The notes: generated by a model from the sequence alone, not told the origin. A stretch of DNA of 64,000 nucleotides from Neobacillus bataviensis (GCF_019969725.1 NZ_JAHXYW010000001.1:930001-994000); one strand, 5' to 3'. Numbered from the stretch's first letter, positions 1 through 9,821 are shown. Made by a program: numbers and translations.

Positions 1-152
1 TAACCCAGAAGCTTTCCGCGACGACTAACGATGTAAACATTTGATTCAATAATTTCACTTAAAATTTCCGACATTTCCTTAAAGTTTACAGGCTTCCCTG
101 CTGCTTTTTGCAATAAAACATTAATCCTTCTTGTTTTTGTAAGTAAATCCAT
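1..152 (-). CDS. codY: GTP- and branched-chain-amino-acid-sensing repressor CodY, N-terminal part
   Basis: Only the first 50 codons are in the window; the gene continues past its left edge. The translation begins [19 protein letters not shown] and continues with [10 protein letters not shown], which is the highly conserved start of CodY, the global repressor that senses GTP and isoleucine/leucine/valine. The visible part is the beginning of the GAF-type ligand-binding domain; the DNA-binding helix-turn-helix lies outside. The ATG is preceded at good spacing by AGGAGG. It is the last gene of the hslV-hslU-codY group, 82 bases downstream of hslU, as in B. subtilis. Confidence 0.95.
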   Translation of the reverse strand, partial: MDLLTKTRRINVLLQKAAGKPVNFKEMSEILSEIIESNVYIVSRRGKLLG

Positions 153-234
153 CTGTTTCTTCCTCCTAATTAACTACAACCATTATTAAATTTTATTTGT
201 TAAACGATTATTGCAACATATTAGGCAATTCGTT

Positions 235-1638
235 CTAAAGAATAAATTGACTTAAATCTTTATTTTTAGAAATAGCTCCAAGCTTTTCTTCTACATATTG
301 CGGCGTGATGGTGATTTTCTCCATCGAGATTTCTGGAGCTTCAAACGAAAGGTCTTCTAAAAGCTTCTCTAAAATCGTATGAAGTCTTCTTGCCCCAATA
401 TTGTCTGTATTTTGATTCACTTCGTAAGCTACTTCGGCTATTCTACGAATAGCATCGTCAGAAAATTCAATTTGTATACCTTCTGTTTCCAATAATGCTT
501 GATATTGCTTAATTAATGCATTATCTGGCTCAATCAGAATCCGGAAAAAGTCCTCAATCGTTAATTTTGTCAACTCAACGCGGATTGGAAAACGTCCTTG
601 AAGCTCGGGAATTAAATCTGAAGGCTTTGCCATGTGGAAGGCGCCCGCAGCAATAAATAAAATATGATCGGTTTTAATCGATCCATATTTTGTTACCACA
701 GTGGATCCTTCAACAACAGGCAAAATATCCCTTTGAACTCCTTCTCGTGATACATCTGCGGAAGATCCCCCTGAATTCTTACTTGCAATTTTGTCGATTT
801 CATCGATGAAAATAATTCCTGTTTGTTCAGCACGATAAATAGCTTCGGAGGTTACTTCGTCCATATCAATTAGCTTTGAAGCCTCTTCATTTGTTAAGAC
901 TTTTCTTGCTTCACGAACAGTTAATTTTCTTTTTTTACGTTTCTTCGGCATAAAGCTGCTTAAGGCATCCTGCATATTCATTCCCATTTGTTCGATTCCT
1001 GAGCCTTGAAGCATATCAAACATCGATGGAGCCTGCTCTTCAACTTCAACCGTAACGATTTCTTCCTCAAGCTGTCCGAGTGCCAGCTTTTCTTTCACAA
1101 TTTTCCGCTTTTCTTGATTAGAATAATCTTCTTGTTGATTTTCCTGCTCTCCAGATGAACTTCCGCCTCCGAATAACATTTCCAGAGGATTCTTATAGTT
1201 ATTAGACTTTTTTGCAGAAGGAACAAGCAAATCGACAAGCCTTACATTCGCATTTTCTTCGGCACGTTCTTTTACACTATTCATTCGATCTTCTTTTACC
1301 AAACGGACAGATGTTTCAGCTAAATCGCGGACCATTGATTCCACATCACGGCCGACATAGCCTACTTCGGTAAATTTAGTGGCTTCCACTTTGATAAATG
1401 GTGCACCCACCAATTTAGCGATTCTTCTTGCGATTTCGGTTTTACCAACACCAGTAGGACCAATCATCAAAATGTTTTTAGGAATAATTTCATCACGAAG
1501 CTTTTCATTCAATAAGCCTCGTCTGTATCGGTTCCTTAACGCAACTGCAACTGCCTTCTTAGCATCCTTTTGCCCAATAATATATTGATCCAGTTTTTCA
1601 ACAATTTGTCTAGGGGTTAAATTAGTTGTTCGTCCCAT
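235..1638 (-). CDS. hslU: ATP-dependent protease ATPase subunit HslU (ClpY/CodX)
   Basis: This AAA+ unfoldase forms hexamers that feed substrates into the HslV peptidase in the cytoplasm. The 467 residues equal the B. subtilis length. A Walker A motif GPTGVGKTE lies near residue 60 and a Walker B motif IIFIDEID near residue 275. The variable I domain between them contains acidic and basic runs (residues about 140-245). The C-terminal sensor-2 region reads [20 protein letters not shown], and the protein ends in the short hydrophobic tail LSQFIL that docks into HslV in this family. It starts 21 bases after the hslV stop and is surely co-transcribed with it. Confidence 0.97.
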   Translation of the reverse strand: MGRTTNLTPRQIVEKLDQYIIGQKDAKKAVAVALRNRYRRGLLNEKLRDEIIPKNILMIGPTGVGKTEIARRIAKLVGAPFIKVEATKFTEVGYVGRDVESMVRDLAETSVRLVKEDRMNSVKERAEENANVRLVDLLVPSAKKSNNYKNPLEMLFGGGSSSGEQENQQEDYSNQEKRKIVKEKLALGQLEEEIVTVEVEEQAPSMFDMLQGSGIEQMGMNMQDALSSFMPKKRKKRKLTVREARKVLTNEEASKLIDMDEVTSEAIYRAEQTGIIFIDEIDKIASKNSGGSSADVSREGVQRDILPVVEGSTVVTKYGSIKTDHILFIAAGAFHMAKPSDLIPELQGRFPIRVELTKLTIEDFFRILIEPDNALIKQYQALLETEGIQIEFSDDAIRRIAEVAYEVNQNTDNIGARRLHTILEKLLEDLSFEAPEISMEKITITPQYVEEKLGAISKNKDLSQFIL

Positions 1639-1659
1639 TTATTTCAAGTCTCCTTTCCG

Positions 1660-2202
1660 TTATAGCTCTTCCACGATAATATTGTGGTTCGTGTAAACAC
1701 AAATTTCAGCAGCTATTTCTAAAGAAGCTTTGGCAATTTCTTTTGCAGATAGATGCTCTCCAGCATATTTCTTTAAGGAACGTCCTGCAGATAAAGCGTA
1801 ATTTCCACCCGAGCCTATGGCAAGAATCCCATCATCAGGTTCGATTACTTCTCCAGTTCCTGAAACAAGCAGTAAATTTTCTCGGTCCATGACAATCAGC
1901 ATAGCTTCAAGCTTTCTTAAAATTTTATCGCTTCTCCACTCTTTAGCAAGCTCAACAGCTGCCCTTTGAAGATTGCCGTTAAATTCCTCCAGTTTCCCTT
2001 CAAATAATTCAAAAAGAGTGAAAGCGTCTGCAACTGAACCCGCAAAACCGGCTAATACTTTTCCATTAAATATCTTTCGCACTTTTCTTGCTGTGTGTTT
2101 CATCACAACAGCATTTCCAAATGTCACTTGACCATCACCAGACATTGAACATTCCCCATTATGATGGATAGCAAATATAGTTGTCGCATGAAATTGATTC
2201 AT
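1660..2202 (-). CDS. hslV: ATP-dependent protease peptidase subunit HslV (ClpQ/CodW)
   Basis: This is the proteasome-like peptidase partner of HslU. An upstream ATG at 2211 directly abuts the Shine-Dalgarno AAGGAGG and cannot serve, so the start is the ATG at 2202 with a nine-base spacer, giving 180 residues. The protein begins [17 protein letters not shown] and contains the family block [20 protein letters not shown] and the [12 protein letters not shown] loop. The B. subtilis protein begins MSSFHATTIF and is reported to use Ser2 as nucleophile; here position 2 is Asn, so the Thr of ATTIF (residue 7), which aligns with E. coli Thr1, is the likely catalytic residue after processing. See findings. 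Confidence 0.95.
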   Translation of the reverse strand: MNQFHATTIFAIHHNGECSMSGDGQVTFGNAVVMKHTARKVRKIFNGKVLAGFAGSVADAFTLFELFEGKLEEFNGNLQRAAVELAKEWRSDKILRKLEAMLIVMDRENLLLVSGTGEVIEPDDGILAIGSGGNYALSAGRSLKKYAGEHLSAKEIAKASLEIAAEICVYTNHNIIVEEL

Positions 2203-2239
2203 ACCAATCATCCTCCTTCAGGAGTAGTCAGAAATACAT

Positions 2240-2268
2240 AAAATAAAAAATAATTATGTAACTGTAAA
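2240..2268 (-). promoter_or_regulatory. possible sigma-A promoter for hslV-hslU-codY
   Basis: On the minus strand a TTTACA box (2263-2268) and a TATTTT box (2240-2245) are separated by 17 bases, just upstream of hslV and downstream of the decayed xerC reading frame. The -10 match is only partial and the region is very AT-rich, so this is a weak call. It would be a sensible place for a promoter, because the ancestral operon promoter normally lies upstream of xerC. Confidence 0.3.
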
Positions 2269-2284
2269 TACATACGCAAATAAC

Positions 2285-2389
2285 CTATAGGAAATCACTG
2301 ATATCATGATGATAATGTTCAATTTTATATTGTGCGTAATTCCTCTTTAATTGTAAATACTCCTTAAAAAACTTTAATAAAAGATTCAC
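2285..2389 (-). pseudogene. xerC: remnant of tyrosine recombinase gene xerC (codV), N-terminal fragment only
   Basis: A 34-codon frame beginning at GTG 2389 and ending at TAG 2285-2287 translates with the block FFKEYLQLKRNYAQYKIEHY followed by HHDISDFL. This resembles the start of B. subtilis CodV/XerC as I recall it, which has FVEYLQIEKNYSQYTIVNY at the same place. The frame lies exactly where codV sits in B. subtilis (trmFO-codV-clpQ-clpY-codY), yet only about 260 bases separate trmFO and hslV here, whereas the intact gene needs about 900. The core-binding remainder and the catalytic domain (R, H, R, Y) are absent. This looks like a large internal deletion, inferred from sequence and synteny. 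Confidence 0.8.
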
Positions 2390-2416
2390 AATTGCTTTTC
2401 CATAGGGCTTACTTCA

Positions 2417-2455
2417 CAAGGGCTACTAAATAGTAACATACTTCAATAGCCCTTG
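2417..2455 (-). terminator. hairpin downstream of trmFO, possible terminator
   Basis: A nine-base perfect stem CAAGGGCTA / TAGCCCTTG (2447-2455 with 2417-2425) begins ten bases after the trmFO stop. The 21-base loop contains a second small inverted repeat, TACTA/TAGTA. No uridine run follows on the minus strand, so termination is uncertain; it could also be a processing or stability hairpin. Confidence 0.35.
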
Positions 2456-2464
2456 CAATAAATT

Positions 2465-3772
2465 TTACAAAACTTTCACAAAGTTCTGAATTGTTTCTAA
2501 CGCACGATTTGCATGTTGTAAATTTCTTTCCTGCTTTCCTTTTATCTTAACAGGCAGCTCCGGAAATAATCCAAAGTTCGCATTCATCGGCTGAAAATTA
2601 TCTGGATTTGCCGTTGTGATATAACGAGCCATACTGCCGATAGCAGTTTCTGCAGGAAACTCGATTGTTTCCATTCCTTCTACAAGACGAGCGGCATTTA
2701 TTCCAGCAATTAATCCGCTGGCAGCCGATTCCACATATCCTTCTACTCCCGTCATTTGACCAGCAAAAAATAAATCTTCGCGATTTCGGAATTGGTAGGT
2801 AGCCTTTAATACCTTCGGTGAATTAATAAACGTATTCCGGTGCATAACTCCATAACGGATAATTTCTGTATTCTCCAGGCCTGGAATTAATTGAATGACT
2901 TCCTTTTGGGCCCCCCATTTTAAATGTGTCTGAAAACCGACAATATTGAAAAGAGTTCCGGCGGCATCGTCCTGCCGCAGCTGTACAACTGCAAATGGTC
3001 TCTTCCCTGTTTTCGGATCCTCAAGCCCAACTGGTTTTAATGGTCCAAACAGCATGGTTTTCTTTCCTCTTGAAGCCATGACTTCAATCGGCATGCAGCC
3101 TTCAAAAAAGATTTCCTTTTCAAATTCCTTCAATGGGACCGTTTCTGCAGTAATTAACGCTTCATAAAAACGATTAAACTCTTCCTCTGTCATCGGGCAA
3201 TTTAAATAGGCAGCTTCTCCCTTATCATATCGGGACTTCAAATAAACTTTCTCCATATCAATGCTGTCTTTTTCAAGAATAGGGGCTGCTGCATCATAAA
3301 AATAAAGATAATCTTCACCTGTTAAGTTTTTTAACTGCGCTGAAAGGTCCGGGCTAGTCAGAGGACCGGTTGCAATTACAGTTGGACCAGATGGAATCTC
3401 GGTTACTTCTTCATTCATAACGGTTACGTTTTCATGGTTTTTCACCATTTCCGTCACTTTCGCAGCAAATTCATGGCGGTCCACTGCCAGGGCGCCACCC
3501 GCCGGAACGGAGCAGGCATCTGCAGCCGCAATAATGACAGAATCCAGCTTCCGCATTTCCTCTTTTAACACACCCACTGCATTTGTTAATGTATTCGCTC
3601 TTAAAGAATTGCTGCAAACTAATTCAGCGAATTTATCGGTATGATGTGCAGGGGTCTGTCTAACAGGACGCATTTCGAATAAACGCACCTTTATTCCTCG
3701 TTTTGCAATCTGCCATGCAGCTTCACTGCCAGCCAGACCCGCACCAACTACGTTAACTGTAACATCTTTCAT
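2465..3772 (-). CDS. trmFO: methylenetetrahydrofolate--tRNA-(uracil-5-)-methyltransferase TrmFO
   Basis: TrmFO is a flavoprotein that makes ribothymidine at position 54 of tRNA, with methylene-THF as carbon donor. Length is 435 residues, as in B. subtilis. The N-terminal FAD-binding Rossmann motif is [15 protein letters not shown], and the GidA-like blocks [12 protein letters not shown] and FEGCMPIE carry the two conserved cysteines (about residues 53 and 226). The C-terminal FAD contact region is [19 protein letters not shown]. The ATG has AGGAGG seven bases upstream. It lies between topA and the degraded xerC, its usual neighbours in Bacillus. Confidence 0.97.
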   Translation of the reverse strand: MKDVTVNVVGAGLAGSEAAWQIAKRGIKVRLFEMRPVRQTPAHHTDKFAELVCSNSLRANTLTNAVGVLKEEMRKLDSVIIAAADACSVPAGGALAVDRHEFAAKVTEMVKNHENVTVMNEEVTEIPSGPTVIATGPLTSPDLSAQLKNLTGEDYLYFYDAAAPILEKDSIDMEKVYLKSRYDKGEAAYLNCPMTEEEFNRFYEALITAETVPLKEFEKEIFFEGCMPIEVMASRGKKTMLFGPLKPVGLEDPKTGKRPFAVVQLRQDDAAGTLFNIVGFQTHLKWGAQKEVIQLIPGLENTEIIRYGVMHRNTFINSPKVLKATYQFRNREDLFFAGQMTGVEGYVESAASGLIAGINAARLVEGMETIEFPAETAIGSMARYITTANPDNFQPMNANFGLFPELPVKIKGKQERNLQHANRALETIQNFVKVL

Positions 3773-3885
3773 ATATAAACCTCCTGAAATCTTGCTGATG
3801 GAATATGTATATCAATAACCTTCCCTCATTTAAGTCCAACTTGCATTGTACTATACGAATCAAAAAGAAAAAAGTTTTAAATACC

Positions 3886-3918
3886 AATAAAAATAAAAGA
3901 GCGGGCTTTGCCCACTCT
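3886..3918 (-). terminator. intrinsic terminator of topA
   Basis: A nine-base stem with one G-U pair, AGAGTGGGC / GCCCGCTCT with an AAA loop (3898-3918), is followed on the minus strand by a T-rich tract TTTATTTTTATT. It begins within the topA stop codon. This is a standard rho-independent structure and separates topA from trmFO. Confidence 0.85.
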
Positions 3919-5996
3919 TAGCTTTGCGGTTCTTCCTTGTAATCACAACTTACACATTGAACTTGGACACCCTTTTTTAATTTCTTTTCTACAAGGAGTC
4001 CTTCGCATTTAGGACAAGTTCTTGGCAGTGGTTTATCCCAGGAAATAAACTCACATTCCGGATAATTGGTACATCCGTAAAACAGCCTTTTTTTCTTGCT
4101 TTTACGTTCGATAATTTGCCCTTCTTTACATGTAGGACAAGTTACCCCGATTTCTTTTACAATTGGTTTTGTGTTGCGGCAATCAGGGAAATTGCTGCAG
4201 GCCATAAACTTTCCGTAACGTCCCATCTTAAAAACCATCGGACTGCCACAGTTCTCACAATCCTCGCCTGCCGGTTCGTCTTTTATTTCTATTTTTTCCA
4301 TTTCCTGTTCCGCTATTTTTAAATGTTTCTCGAAATCAATGTAAAATGCATCTATCAGTTTTACCCACTGCATTTTTCCATCTTCAACATAGTCTAATCC
4401 TTTTTCCAATCTGGCTGTAAATTCCACATCTATGATTTCTGGGAAAAATTCCATCATCACTTCATCGACAATTTCTCCAAGCTCAGTTGGGACAAACCGT
4501 TTATTATCAAGAGCAACATAACCGCGTTTTTGAATCGTATCTAATGTTGGAGCATATGTGGACGGTCGTCCAATTCCGAGCTCCTCTAACGTTTTAACAA
4601 GCCTTGCTTCTGTGTACCTTGGCGGCGGCTGCGTAAAATGCTGTTTAGGGTCAATATCCTTTTGAAATATTTCGTCCCCTTCTTTTAGGTCAGGAAGCAT
4701 CTTATTCGGACCATCCACTTGATCATCGGTTCCCTCGACATAGACCTTCATAAAGCCCGGAAACTTTATTTTTGAGCCAGTGGACCGGAATAGGACATTG
4801 CCATTTTGCAAATCAACGCTCATCGTATCCATTACTGCTTGAGCCATTTGGCTTGCTAAAAATCGGTCCCATATTAACTTATATAACCGAAATTGATCGC
4901 GTGAGAGAAACTCTTTTATGCTATCTGGGTTCCTATAAGTACTTGTTGGACGAATCGCTTCATGTGCATCCTGGGCATTGGCAGATTTTTTTTCTTTCTT
5001 TTGCTCATCTTTTAAATAATTCTCACCAAATTCTTCTTTAATATAATTTGCTGCCTCAGTTTGAGCCACTTCGGAGATTCGAGTGGAGTCTGTTCTCATG
5101 TATGTTATGAGACCAACCGTTCCTTCTTTGCCAAGCTCGATTCCTTCGTATAGCTGCTGCGCAAGCATCATTGTTTTCTTAGCACGAAAGTTTAGCTTTC
5201 TTGCGGCTTCCTGCTGCAGTGAAGAAGTAATAAAAGGAGGTGCTGGATTACGTTTCCGCTCTTTCTTAGTGACGGAGATAACCTTAAACTTATTCCCATC
5301 GATTTCCTTAAGGACCGTTTTGACATCCTGCTCTGATTTAAGCTCTGTTCGTTCCCCGCCAACAAGAGAATGAAAACCACCACTAAAATGATCTTTCCCC
5401 TTATGAAATTCAGCTTCAATTGTCCAATATTCTTCAGGAACAAAAGCTTTTATTTCTTTTTCCCGATCAATAATCAGTCGGACAGCAACAGATTGAACCC
5501 GTCCAGCACTTAGCCCCTTTTTGACTTTTTTCCACAAGAGAGGGCTGATATTATATCCGACAAGACGGTCTAATATTCTTCTCGCTTGCTGGGCATCAAC
5601 TAAATCCATGTTTATTGGCCGGGGCTGTTTAAACGATTCCTTAATCGCATCCTTTGTGATTTCATTAAAAACTACACGACAGTCAGAGTGAATATCGACA
5701 TCCAAACTATGGGCCAAATGCCAGGCAATTGCTTCCCCTTCGCGATCAGGGTCGGCCGCCAGAAAGACTTTTTTTGCTTTTTTAGCTGCTGTCTTTAATT
5801 CTTTTAAAACGGGGCCTTTTCCGCGTATGGTAATATATTTTGGTTCAAAATGGTTTTCTGCATTTACACCCATTTGGCTTCGTGGTAAATCCCGTACATG
5901 CCCCATGGATGCTTTTACTTTATATTTATTCCCTAAATATCGTTCAATCGTTTTCGCTTTTGCTGGCGATTCGACGATTACAAGAAAATCTGCCAT
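3918..5996 (-). CDS. topA: DNA topoisomerase I (type IA)
   Basis: This enzyme relaxes negative supercoils through a 5'-phosphotyrosine intermediate. The 692 residues match the family. The Toprim domain is at the start ([32 protein letters not shown] near residue 110), and the active-site Tyr lies in [14 protein letters not shown] (about residue 300). Three C-terminal four-cysteine zinc ribbons follow (CENCGSP...CSNFPDC, CPTCKEG...CTNYPEC, CPKCEGL...CVSC). AAGGAGG lies eight bases before the ATG. A long noncoding gap separates it from dprA, so it is probably transcribed on its own. Confidence 0.98.
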   Translation of the reverse strand: MADFLVIVESPAKAKTIERYLGNKYKVKASMGHVRDLPRSQMGVNAENHFEPKYITIRGKGPVLKELKTAAKKAKKVFLAADPDREGEAIAWHLAHSLDVDIHSDCRVVFNEITKDAIKESFKQPRPINMDLVDAQQARRILDRLVGYNISPLLWKKVKKGLSAGRVQSVAVRLIIDREKEIKAFVPEEYWTIEAEFHKGKDHFSGGFHSLVGGERTELKSEQDVKTVLKEIDGNKFKVISVTKKERKRNPAPPFITSSLQQEAARKLNFRAKKTMMLAQQLYEGIELGKEGTVGLITYMRTDSTRISEVAQTEAANYIKEEFGENYLKDEQKKEKKSANAQDAHEAIRPTSTYRNPDSIKEFLSRDQFRLYKLIWDRFLASQMAQAVMDTMSVDLQNGNVLFRSTGSKIKFPGFMKVYVEGTDDQVDGPNKMLPDLKEGDEIFQKDIDPKQHFTQPPPRYTEARLVKTLEELGIGRPSTYAPTLDTIQKRGYVALDNKRFVPTELGEIVDEVMMEFFPEIIDVEFTARLEKGLDYVEDGKMQWVKLIDAFYIDFEKHLKIAEQEMEKIEIKDEPAGEDCENCGSPMVFKMGRYGKFMACSNFPDCRNTKPIVKEIGVTCPTCKEGQIIERKSKKKRLFYGCTNYPECEFISWDKPLPRTCPKCEGLLVEKKLKKGVQVQCVSCDYKEEPQS

Positions 5997-6316
5997 TCAA
6001 ATATCCTCCTTAGAGGGAAGTATGAAAGCGCCTTGAAGACGGCAAAAAGCCAGTTTCTAAGAGGCTTACAAGTTGAGTAGTTTTTCTAAATTCCAGTTAT
6101 GCCAATTTAACCGGATAAAATACTTAATAAAACTGCCCTATCCCATGTTTTTCAATTCTATATAAAATGAATTCTATTTATACTTATTTTAATTTATTCT
6201 TTTTTCGAACGTCTGATGGAAAATGTATAACATATTAGAAATAATTTCAACCTTTTTTAGCTAATTTCTCCATTAAGCAATAAAAAACCTGCAATTATCT
6301 AGAATTTAATTCTAAT
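5997..6316. other. 320-base AT-rich intergenic region between dprA and topA
   Basis: I see no credible gene here on either strand. It must contain the topA promoter, but no pair of boxes stands out clearly: a TTGAAA near 6249-6254 and TATACA downstream on the minus strand are only 15 bases apart. A small hairpin AAGCC/GGCTT followed by T residues lies about 50 bases before topA. No clear terminator for dprA is visible. Confidence 0.6.
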
Positions 6317-7213
6317 TTATCTAAAGTTTAATCTTAATTCTTCTAAAATATCCTCAGCTTTCGTTACAAGTTTTGCCCCATGTTGGATTAATTCATTCGC
6401 ACCTATTGAGTATGGATTAAAAATACTTCCTGGCAAGGAGAAAACATCTCTTCCTTCATTCACTGCATAATTGGCTGTAATTAAGGACCCGCTTTTTCTC
6501 TTTGCTTCTATTATAAATGTTCCATTTGAAAGTCCACTAATGATTCGATTACGTGCAGGAAAATGCCATCTTAGCGGCTTTGTGTCCGGTGGGTATTCCG
6601 AAAGGACAAGCTGTGTTTTCATCATTTCTAATGCCAAATTCATATTATCCTTTGGATATATATGATACAATCCGCCTGCTATGATGGCAATTGTATTCCC
6701 CCCGTTTTTAATTGCATATTCATGCGCAAGTGCATCTATTCCTTTAGCTAGTCCACTAACAATAAGGACATCATTTTCAATTAATTCAGGGAATAACAGT
6801 CTAATAGCATTTTTTCCATACTGTGTTGCTTGGCGTGAACCTACTACTGCAAGCCTTGGTTCTTTTTTTAGCAGCGATAAATCCCCTTTTGCAAATAGTG
6901 CCCAAGGCGGCTGAAAAATTTCTTTTAAATTCGAAGGATATTCTTTATCAAAAATCGTGATGACTGAAATATCGTTTGTTTTATATTGACGGATTTGTTC
7001 GTGAATAGTTTCAGAATGAAGGTTTAGGGTAGAAGATTTTGCAGAAGGTTCAGCAGGACATGTATGTGGGAATAAATACTTTTCAAATGATTGCAACCCG
7101 GTATTTTCCAAAGTTTGAAGTGTGGGATCTTTTTTTAGTAATCGAAAAACAGTATTCCATGAAATATCCGGATAATGAAGTAATGCAACTAGTCTTTCTT
7201 TAAAATCATCCAT
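6317..7213 (-). CDS. dprA: DNA-processing protein DprA (Smf)
   Basis: DprA loads RecA onto incoming single-stranded DNA during natural transformation and is widespread even in non-competent bacteria. The frame is open further upstream, but the ATG at 7213 has GGAGGT ten bases before it and yields 298 residues, the usual length. The conserved Rossmann-like domain shows LAVVGSRQATQYG (about residue 115), SGLAKGIDALAHEYAI (about 155), AGGLYHIYPKDN and FPARNRIISGLS. The C-terminal part is short (residues about 240-298), without a clear winged helix. It stands alone between sucD and topA. Confidence 0.95.
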   Translation of the reverse strand: MDDFKERLVALLHYPDISWNTVFRLLKKDPTLQTLENTGLQSFEKYLFPHTCPAEPSAKSSTLNLHSETIHEQIRQYKTNDISVITIFDKEYPSNLKEIFQPPWALFAKGDLSLLKKEPRLAVVGSRQATQYGKNAIRLLFPELIENDVLIVSGLAKGIDALAHEYAIKNGGNTIAIIAGGLYHIYPKDNMNLALEMMKTQLVLSEYPPDTKPLRWHFPARNRIISGLSNGTFIIEAKRKSGSLITANYAVNEGRDVFSLPGSIFNPYSIGANELIQHGAKLVTKAEDILEELRLNFR

Positions 7214-7324
7214 TTTGAAACTACCTCCATATAATTTTTTTATACGCTTTCTTAAATAGTTGTTGATATACGCTCTATTCAACAGTTTTTAAACATCAAC
7301 AATTTCCTTTAAAAAAGCCTTTTT

Positions 7325-7354
7325 ATAAAGAAATAGCCCCTCATTGTATGAGGG
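7325..7354 (-). terminator. probable terminator of sucCD
   Basis: A perfect seven-base stem CCCTCAT / ATGAGGG with a three-base loop (7338-7354) lies about 30 bases after the sucD stop. It is followed on the minus strand by GGCTATTTCTTTATAAAAA, which is moderately T-rich rather than a clean run, so efficiency is uncertain. Confidence 0.6.
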
Positions 7355-7383
7355 ACTCTCTGTTAATCTCTTGGTGATGAATA

Positions 7384-8286
7384 TTAGTGTGTTTTACACT
7401 TTTCGTATAAACCTTGTTCTTTAAGGACTTCAATTAATGTTTCACCCATAACAGACGGAGTATCTGCTACTTTAATGCCGCATGCGTTCATAACACGGAT
7501 TTTTTCGTCTGCAGTTCCTTTACCGCCAGAAATGATCGCACCAGCATGGCCCATACGTTTTCCTGGAGGTGCAGTACGTCCGCCAATGAAGCCTACAACT
7601 GGTTTCGTCATATTAGCTTTTACCCACTCAGCCGCTTCTTCTTCAGCAGTTCCACCGATTTCGCCAATCATGATAACGGCATATGTTTCTGGGTCTTCAT
7701 TAAATGCTTTTAAAACATCGATGAAGTTAGTTCCGTTAACAGGGTCTCCGCCAATACCAACAGCCGTTGTTTGGCCGATTCCAGCTTGTGTTAATTGGTG
7801 AACTGCTTCGTATGTTAATGTTCCAGAACGTGATACGACACCAACATGGCCTTTTGTATGAATGTAACCAGGCATAATACCGATTTTACACTCATCTGCC
7901 GTAATAACACCTGGGCAGTTAGGACCAACTAAACGAGTCTTTTTGCCTTCCATGTAACGTTTAACCTTAACCATATCTAAAACTGGGATATGCTCAGTGA
8001 TACAAATTGCAAGATCTAGTCCAGCATCTACTGCTTCGATAATGGCATCTGCTGCAAATGGAGCAGGAACATAAATAACTGAAGCATTTGCGCCAGTTGC
8101 TTCAACTGCCTCTTTTACAGTATTAAATACAGGCACGCCTTCAACTTCCATGCCGCCCTTGCCTGGAGTTGTACCTCCAACGATTTGTGTACCATATTCA
8201 AGCATTTGTTTTGTATGGAATAGGGCTGTTGCACCTGTAATCCCTTGAACAATAACTTTCGTATCTTTATTAATAAAAACGCTCAC
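7384..8286 (-). CDS. sucD: succinate--CoA ligase (ADP-forming), alpha subunit
   Basis: SucD, with SucC, interconverts succinyl-CoA and succinate with substrate-level phosphorylation in the TCA cycle. The 300 residues match the family. The CoA-binding Rossmann domain comes first ([24 protein letters not shown]), then the ligase domain with [30 protein letters not shown] and the phosphohistidine loop [16 protein letters not shown] (His about residue 246). It is 23 bases downstream of sucC and clearly in one operon with it. Confidence 0.98.
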   Translation of the reverse strand: MSVFINKDTKVIVQGITGATALFHTKQMLEYGTQIVGGTTPGKGGMEVEGVPVFNTVKEAVEATGANASVIYVPAPFAADAIIEAVDAGLDLAICITEHIPVLDMVKVKRYMEGKKTRLVGPNCPGVITADECKIGIMPGYIHTKGHVGVVSRSGTLTYEAVHQLTQAGIGQTTAVGIGGDPVNGTNFIDVLKAFNEDPETYAVIMIGEIGGTAEEEAAEWVKANMTKPVVGFIGGRTAPPGKRMGHAGAIISGGKGTADEKIRVMNACGIKVADTPSVMGETLIEVLKEQGLYEKCKTH

Positions 8287-8309
8287 GTTAATTCCCCTTT
8301 CTACGGATC

Positions 8310-9470
8310 CTATTTCACTAATGAAACGATTTTTTGTGCACCGTCAGCCATGGATTCTGCAGCAGTAATGTTAAGTCCTGACTCAGCCAAAATCTTCTTA
8401 CCTAAGTCAACATTCGTTCCTTCTAAACGAACAACTAGAGGGATATTCAGTCCAACTTGCTTCGCAGCTTCTACAACACCCTCAGCAATAACATCACACT
8501 TCATGATTCCGCCGAAGATATTAACAAAAATACCTTTTACGTTTGGATCAGAAAGGATAATTTTAAATGCTTCTGTAACCTTTTCTGCTGTGGCGCCGCC
8601 TCCAACATCAAGGAAGTTTGCAGGGTCTCCGCCGTAGTGTTTTACGATATCCATTGTTGCCATAGCAAGTCCGGCACCGTTAACCATACAGCCGATATTT
8701 CCATCTAAAGCGATATAGCTTAAATCATATTTTGAAGCTTCGATCTCTTTTGGATCCTCTTCTTCAAGGTCACGATACTCTAATACGTCTTTTTGACGGA
8801 ATAAAGCATTAGAGTCAAAGTTTAATTTTGCGTCAAGTGCCATAACTTTTCCGTCACCTGTTACAACAAGCGGATTAATTTCAGCAATTGAGCAATCTTT
8901 TTCAATATAAGCATTGTATAAGCCCATCATGAACTTAACAGCTTGATTGACTAGTTCCTTCGGAATGTTAATATTGAAGGCAATTCGACGTGCTTGGAAT
9001 GGCTGAAGGCCAATAACCGGGTCGATTTCTTCTTTGAAAATTTTCTCTGGTGTTTTTTCTGCAACTTCTTCAATTTCCGTTCCGCCTTCTTCAGAAGCCA
9101 TTAACGTAACTCGAGAAGTAGCGCGGTCTAATACTAAACCTACATAGTATTCTTTTTTGATGTCGCAGCCTTCTTCAATTAGGAGGCGTTTAACTTCTTT
9201 TCCTTCAGGGCCTGTTTGGTGTGTTACCAATGTTTTACCTAAGATTTCATTAGCATATGTACGAACCTCATCAAGGTTTTTCGCAACTTTAACACCACCG
9301 GCTTTCCCCCGTCCGCCTGCATGGATTTGCGCCTTAACTACACATACTTGTGTTCCTAGTTCTTTTGCCGCTTCCACTGCCTCTTCAACAGTAAAGGCCA
9401 CTTTTCCATTAGGAACCGCTACCCCGTACTTTCTGAGGATCTCTTTGCCTTGATACTCATGGATATTCAT
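8310..9470 (-). CDS. sucC: succinate--CoA ligase (ADP-forming), beta subunit
   Basis: This subunit carries the ATP-grasp nucleotide-binding domain and specificity determinants. The frame extends upstream to a TTG, but the ATG at 9470 has AGGAGG seven bases before it and gives [20 protein letters not shown], the family's usual start, with 386 residues. Visible blocks are [35 protein letters not shown] (metal-binding region), [18 protein letters not shown] and [21 protein letters not shown] good promoter lies about 45 bases upstream. Confidence 0.98.
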   Translation of the reverse strand: MNIHEYQGKEILRKYGVAVPNGKVAFTVEEAVEAAKELGTQVCVVKAQIHAGGRGKAGGVKVAKNLDEVRTYANEILGKTLVTHQTGPEGKEVKRLLIEEGCDIKKEYYVGLVLDRATSRVTLMASEEGGTEIEEVAEKTPEKIFKEEIDPVIGLQPFQARRIAFNINIPKELVNQAVKFMMGLYNAYIEKDCSIAEINPLVVTGDGKVMALDAKLNFDSNALFRQKDVLEYRDLEEEDPKEIEASKYDLSYIALDGNIGCMVNGAGLAMATMDIVKHYGGDPANFLDVGGGATAEKVTEAFKIILSDPNVKGIFVNIFGGIMKCDVIAEGVVEAAKQVGLNIPLVVRLEGTNVDLGKKILAESGLNITAAESMADGAQKIVSLVK

Positions 9471-9514
9471 TTCCCATCCTCCTATCAAACTCTTCTAAAA
9501 TTGACTCCGTTTTC

Positions 9515-9543
9515 ATTTTATATAATGACACATACCTTGTCCA
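9515..9543 (-). promoter_or_regulatory. sigma-A-type promoter of sucCD
   Basis: On the minus strand TGGACA (9538-9543) and TAAAAT (9515-9520) are separated by 17 bases, each with five of six consensus matches. It lies 45 bases upstream of the sucC ATG. No operator could be recognised. Confidence 0.6.
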
Positions 9544-9598
9544 CCATTATGCTGAAAAAATTAATTCCTCATTAAATAATTATATATTTAGCTGTTGA

Positions 9599-9721
9599 TT
9601 TGCGCTCCAGGCACTTCGCTTTCCGCGGGCGGTCCGGGGAGCCTCCTCGGCGCTTAAACGCCTGCGGGGTCTCTCTTGCCCCGTTCTCCCGCAGGAGTCT
9701 CGCGCCTTCCGCTCCAATCAA
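9599..9721. repeat. GC-rich dispersed palindromic repeat (family A)
   Basis: About 120 GC-rich bases sit in an AT-rich spacer. Minus-strand hallmarks are GGAGCGGAAGGCGCGAGAC, CTCCTGCGGGAG, GACCCCGCAGG and GCCCGCGGAAAGCGAAG, ending in CCTGGAGCG. The ends can pair (CGCTCCAGGC with GGAGCG), and internal segments CCTGCGGG/CCCGCAGG form further stems. It has no reading frame of note. From memory this is a family scattered through intergenic regions of many Bacillus-group genomes; function is unknown to me. It separates sucCD from rnhB. Confidence 0.75.
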
Positions 9722-9773
9722 TAATTAAAAATGACTTTTAACAAGGTCAATTTTTATGAATAGTAAATATTTA

Positions 9774-9814
9774 CAATAATAAAAAACAGGTCGGTGACCT
9801 GTTTTTTATTATTG
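9774..9814 (-). terminator. terminator of rnhB, bidirectional palindrome
   Basis: A perfect 19-base inverted repeat with a three-base loop is centred at 9794: AACAGGTC / GACCTGTT flanked by A and T runs on both sides. It begins eight bases after the rnhB stop. Because the A-tract and T-tract are symmetric it could stop transcription from either direction. Confidence 0.9.
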
Positions 9815-9821
9815 TATTTAT

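Noticed and set aside
6024..6052. Possible third copy of repeat family B near the start of topA (AAAGCGCCTTGAAGAC)
   Set aside because: Only the word AGCGCCTTG is shared; there is no matching second arm and no fold like the other copies.
6043..6075. Small hairpin AAGCC/GGCTT with T residues upstream of topA, considered as an attenuator
   Set aside because: The stem is only five bases and no alternative fold, leader peptide or T-box motif is visible.
7214..7282. N-terminal extension of dprA (start at 7282)
   Set aside because: The Shine-Dalgarno GGAGGT lies inside this extension and directs the start to 7213, which also gives the usual family length.
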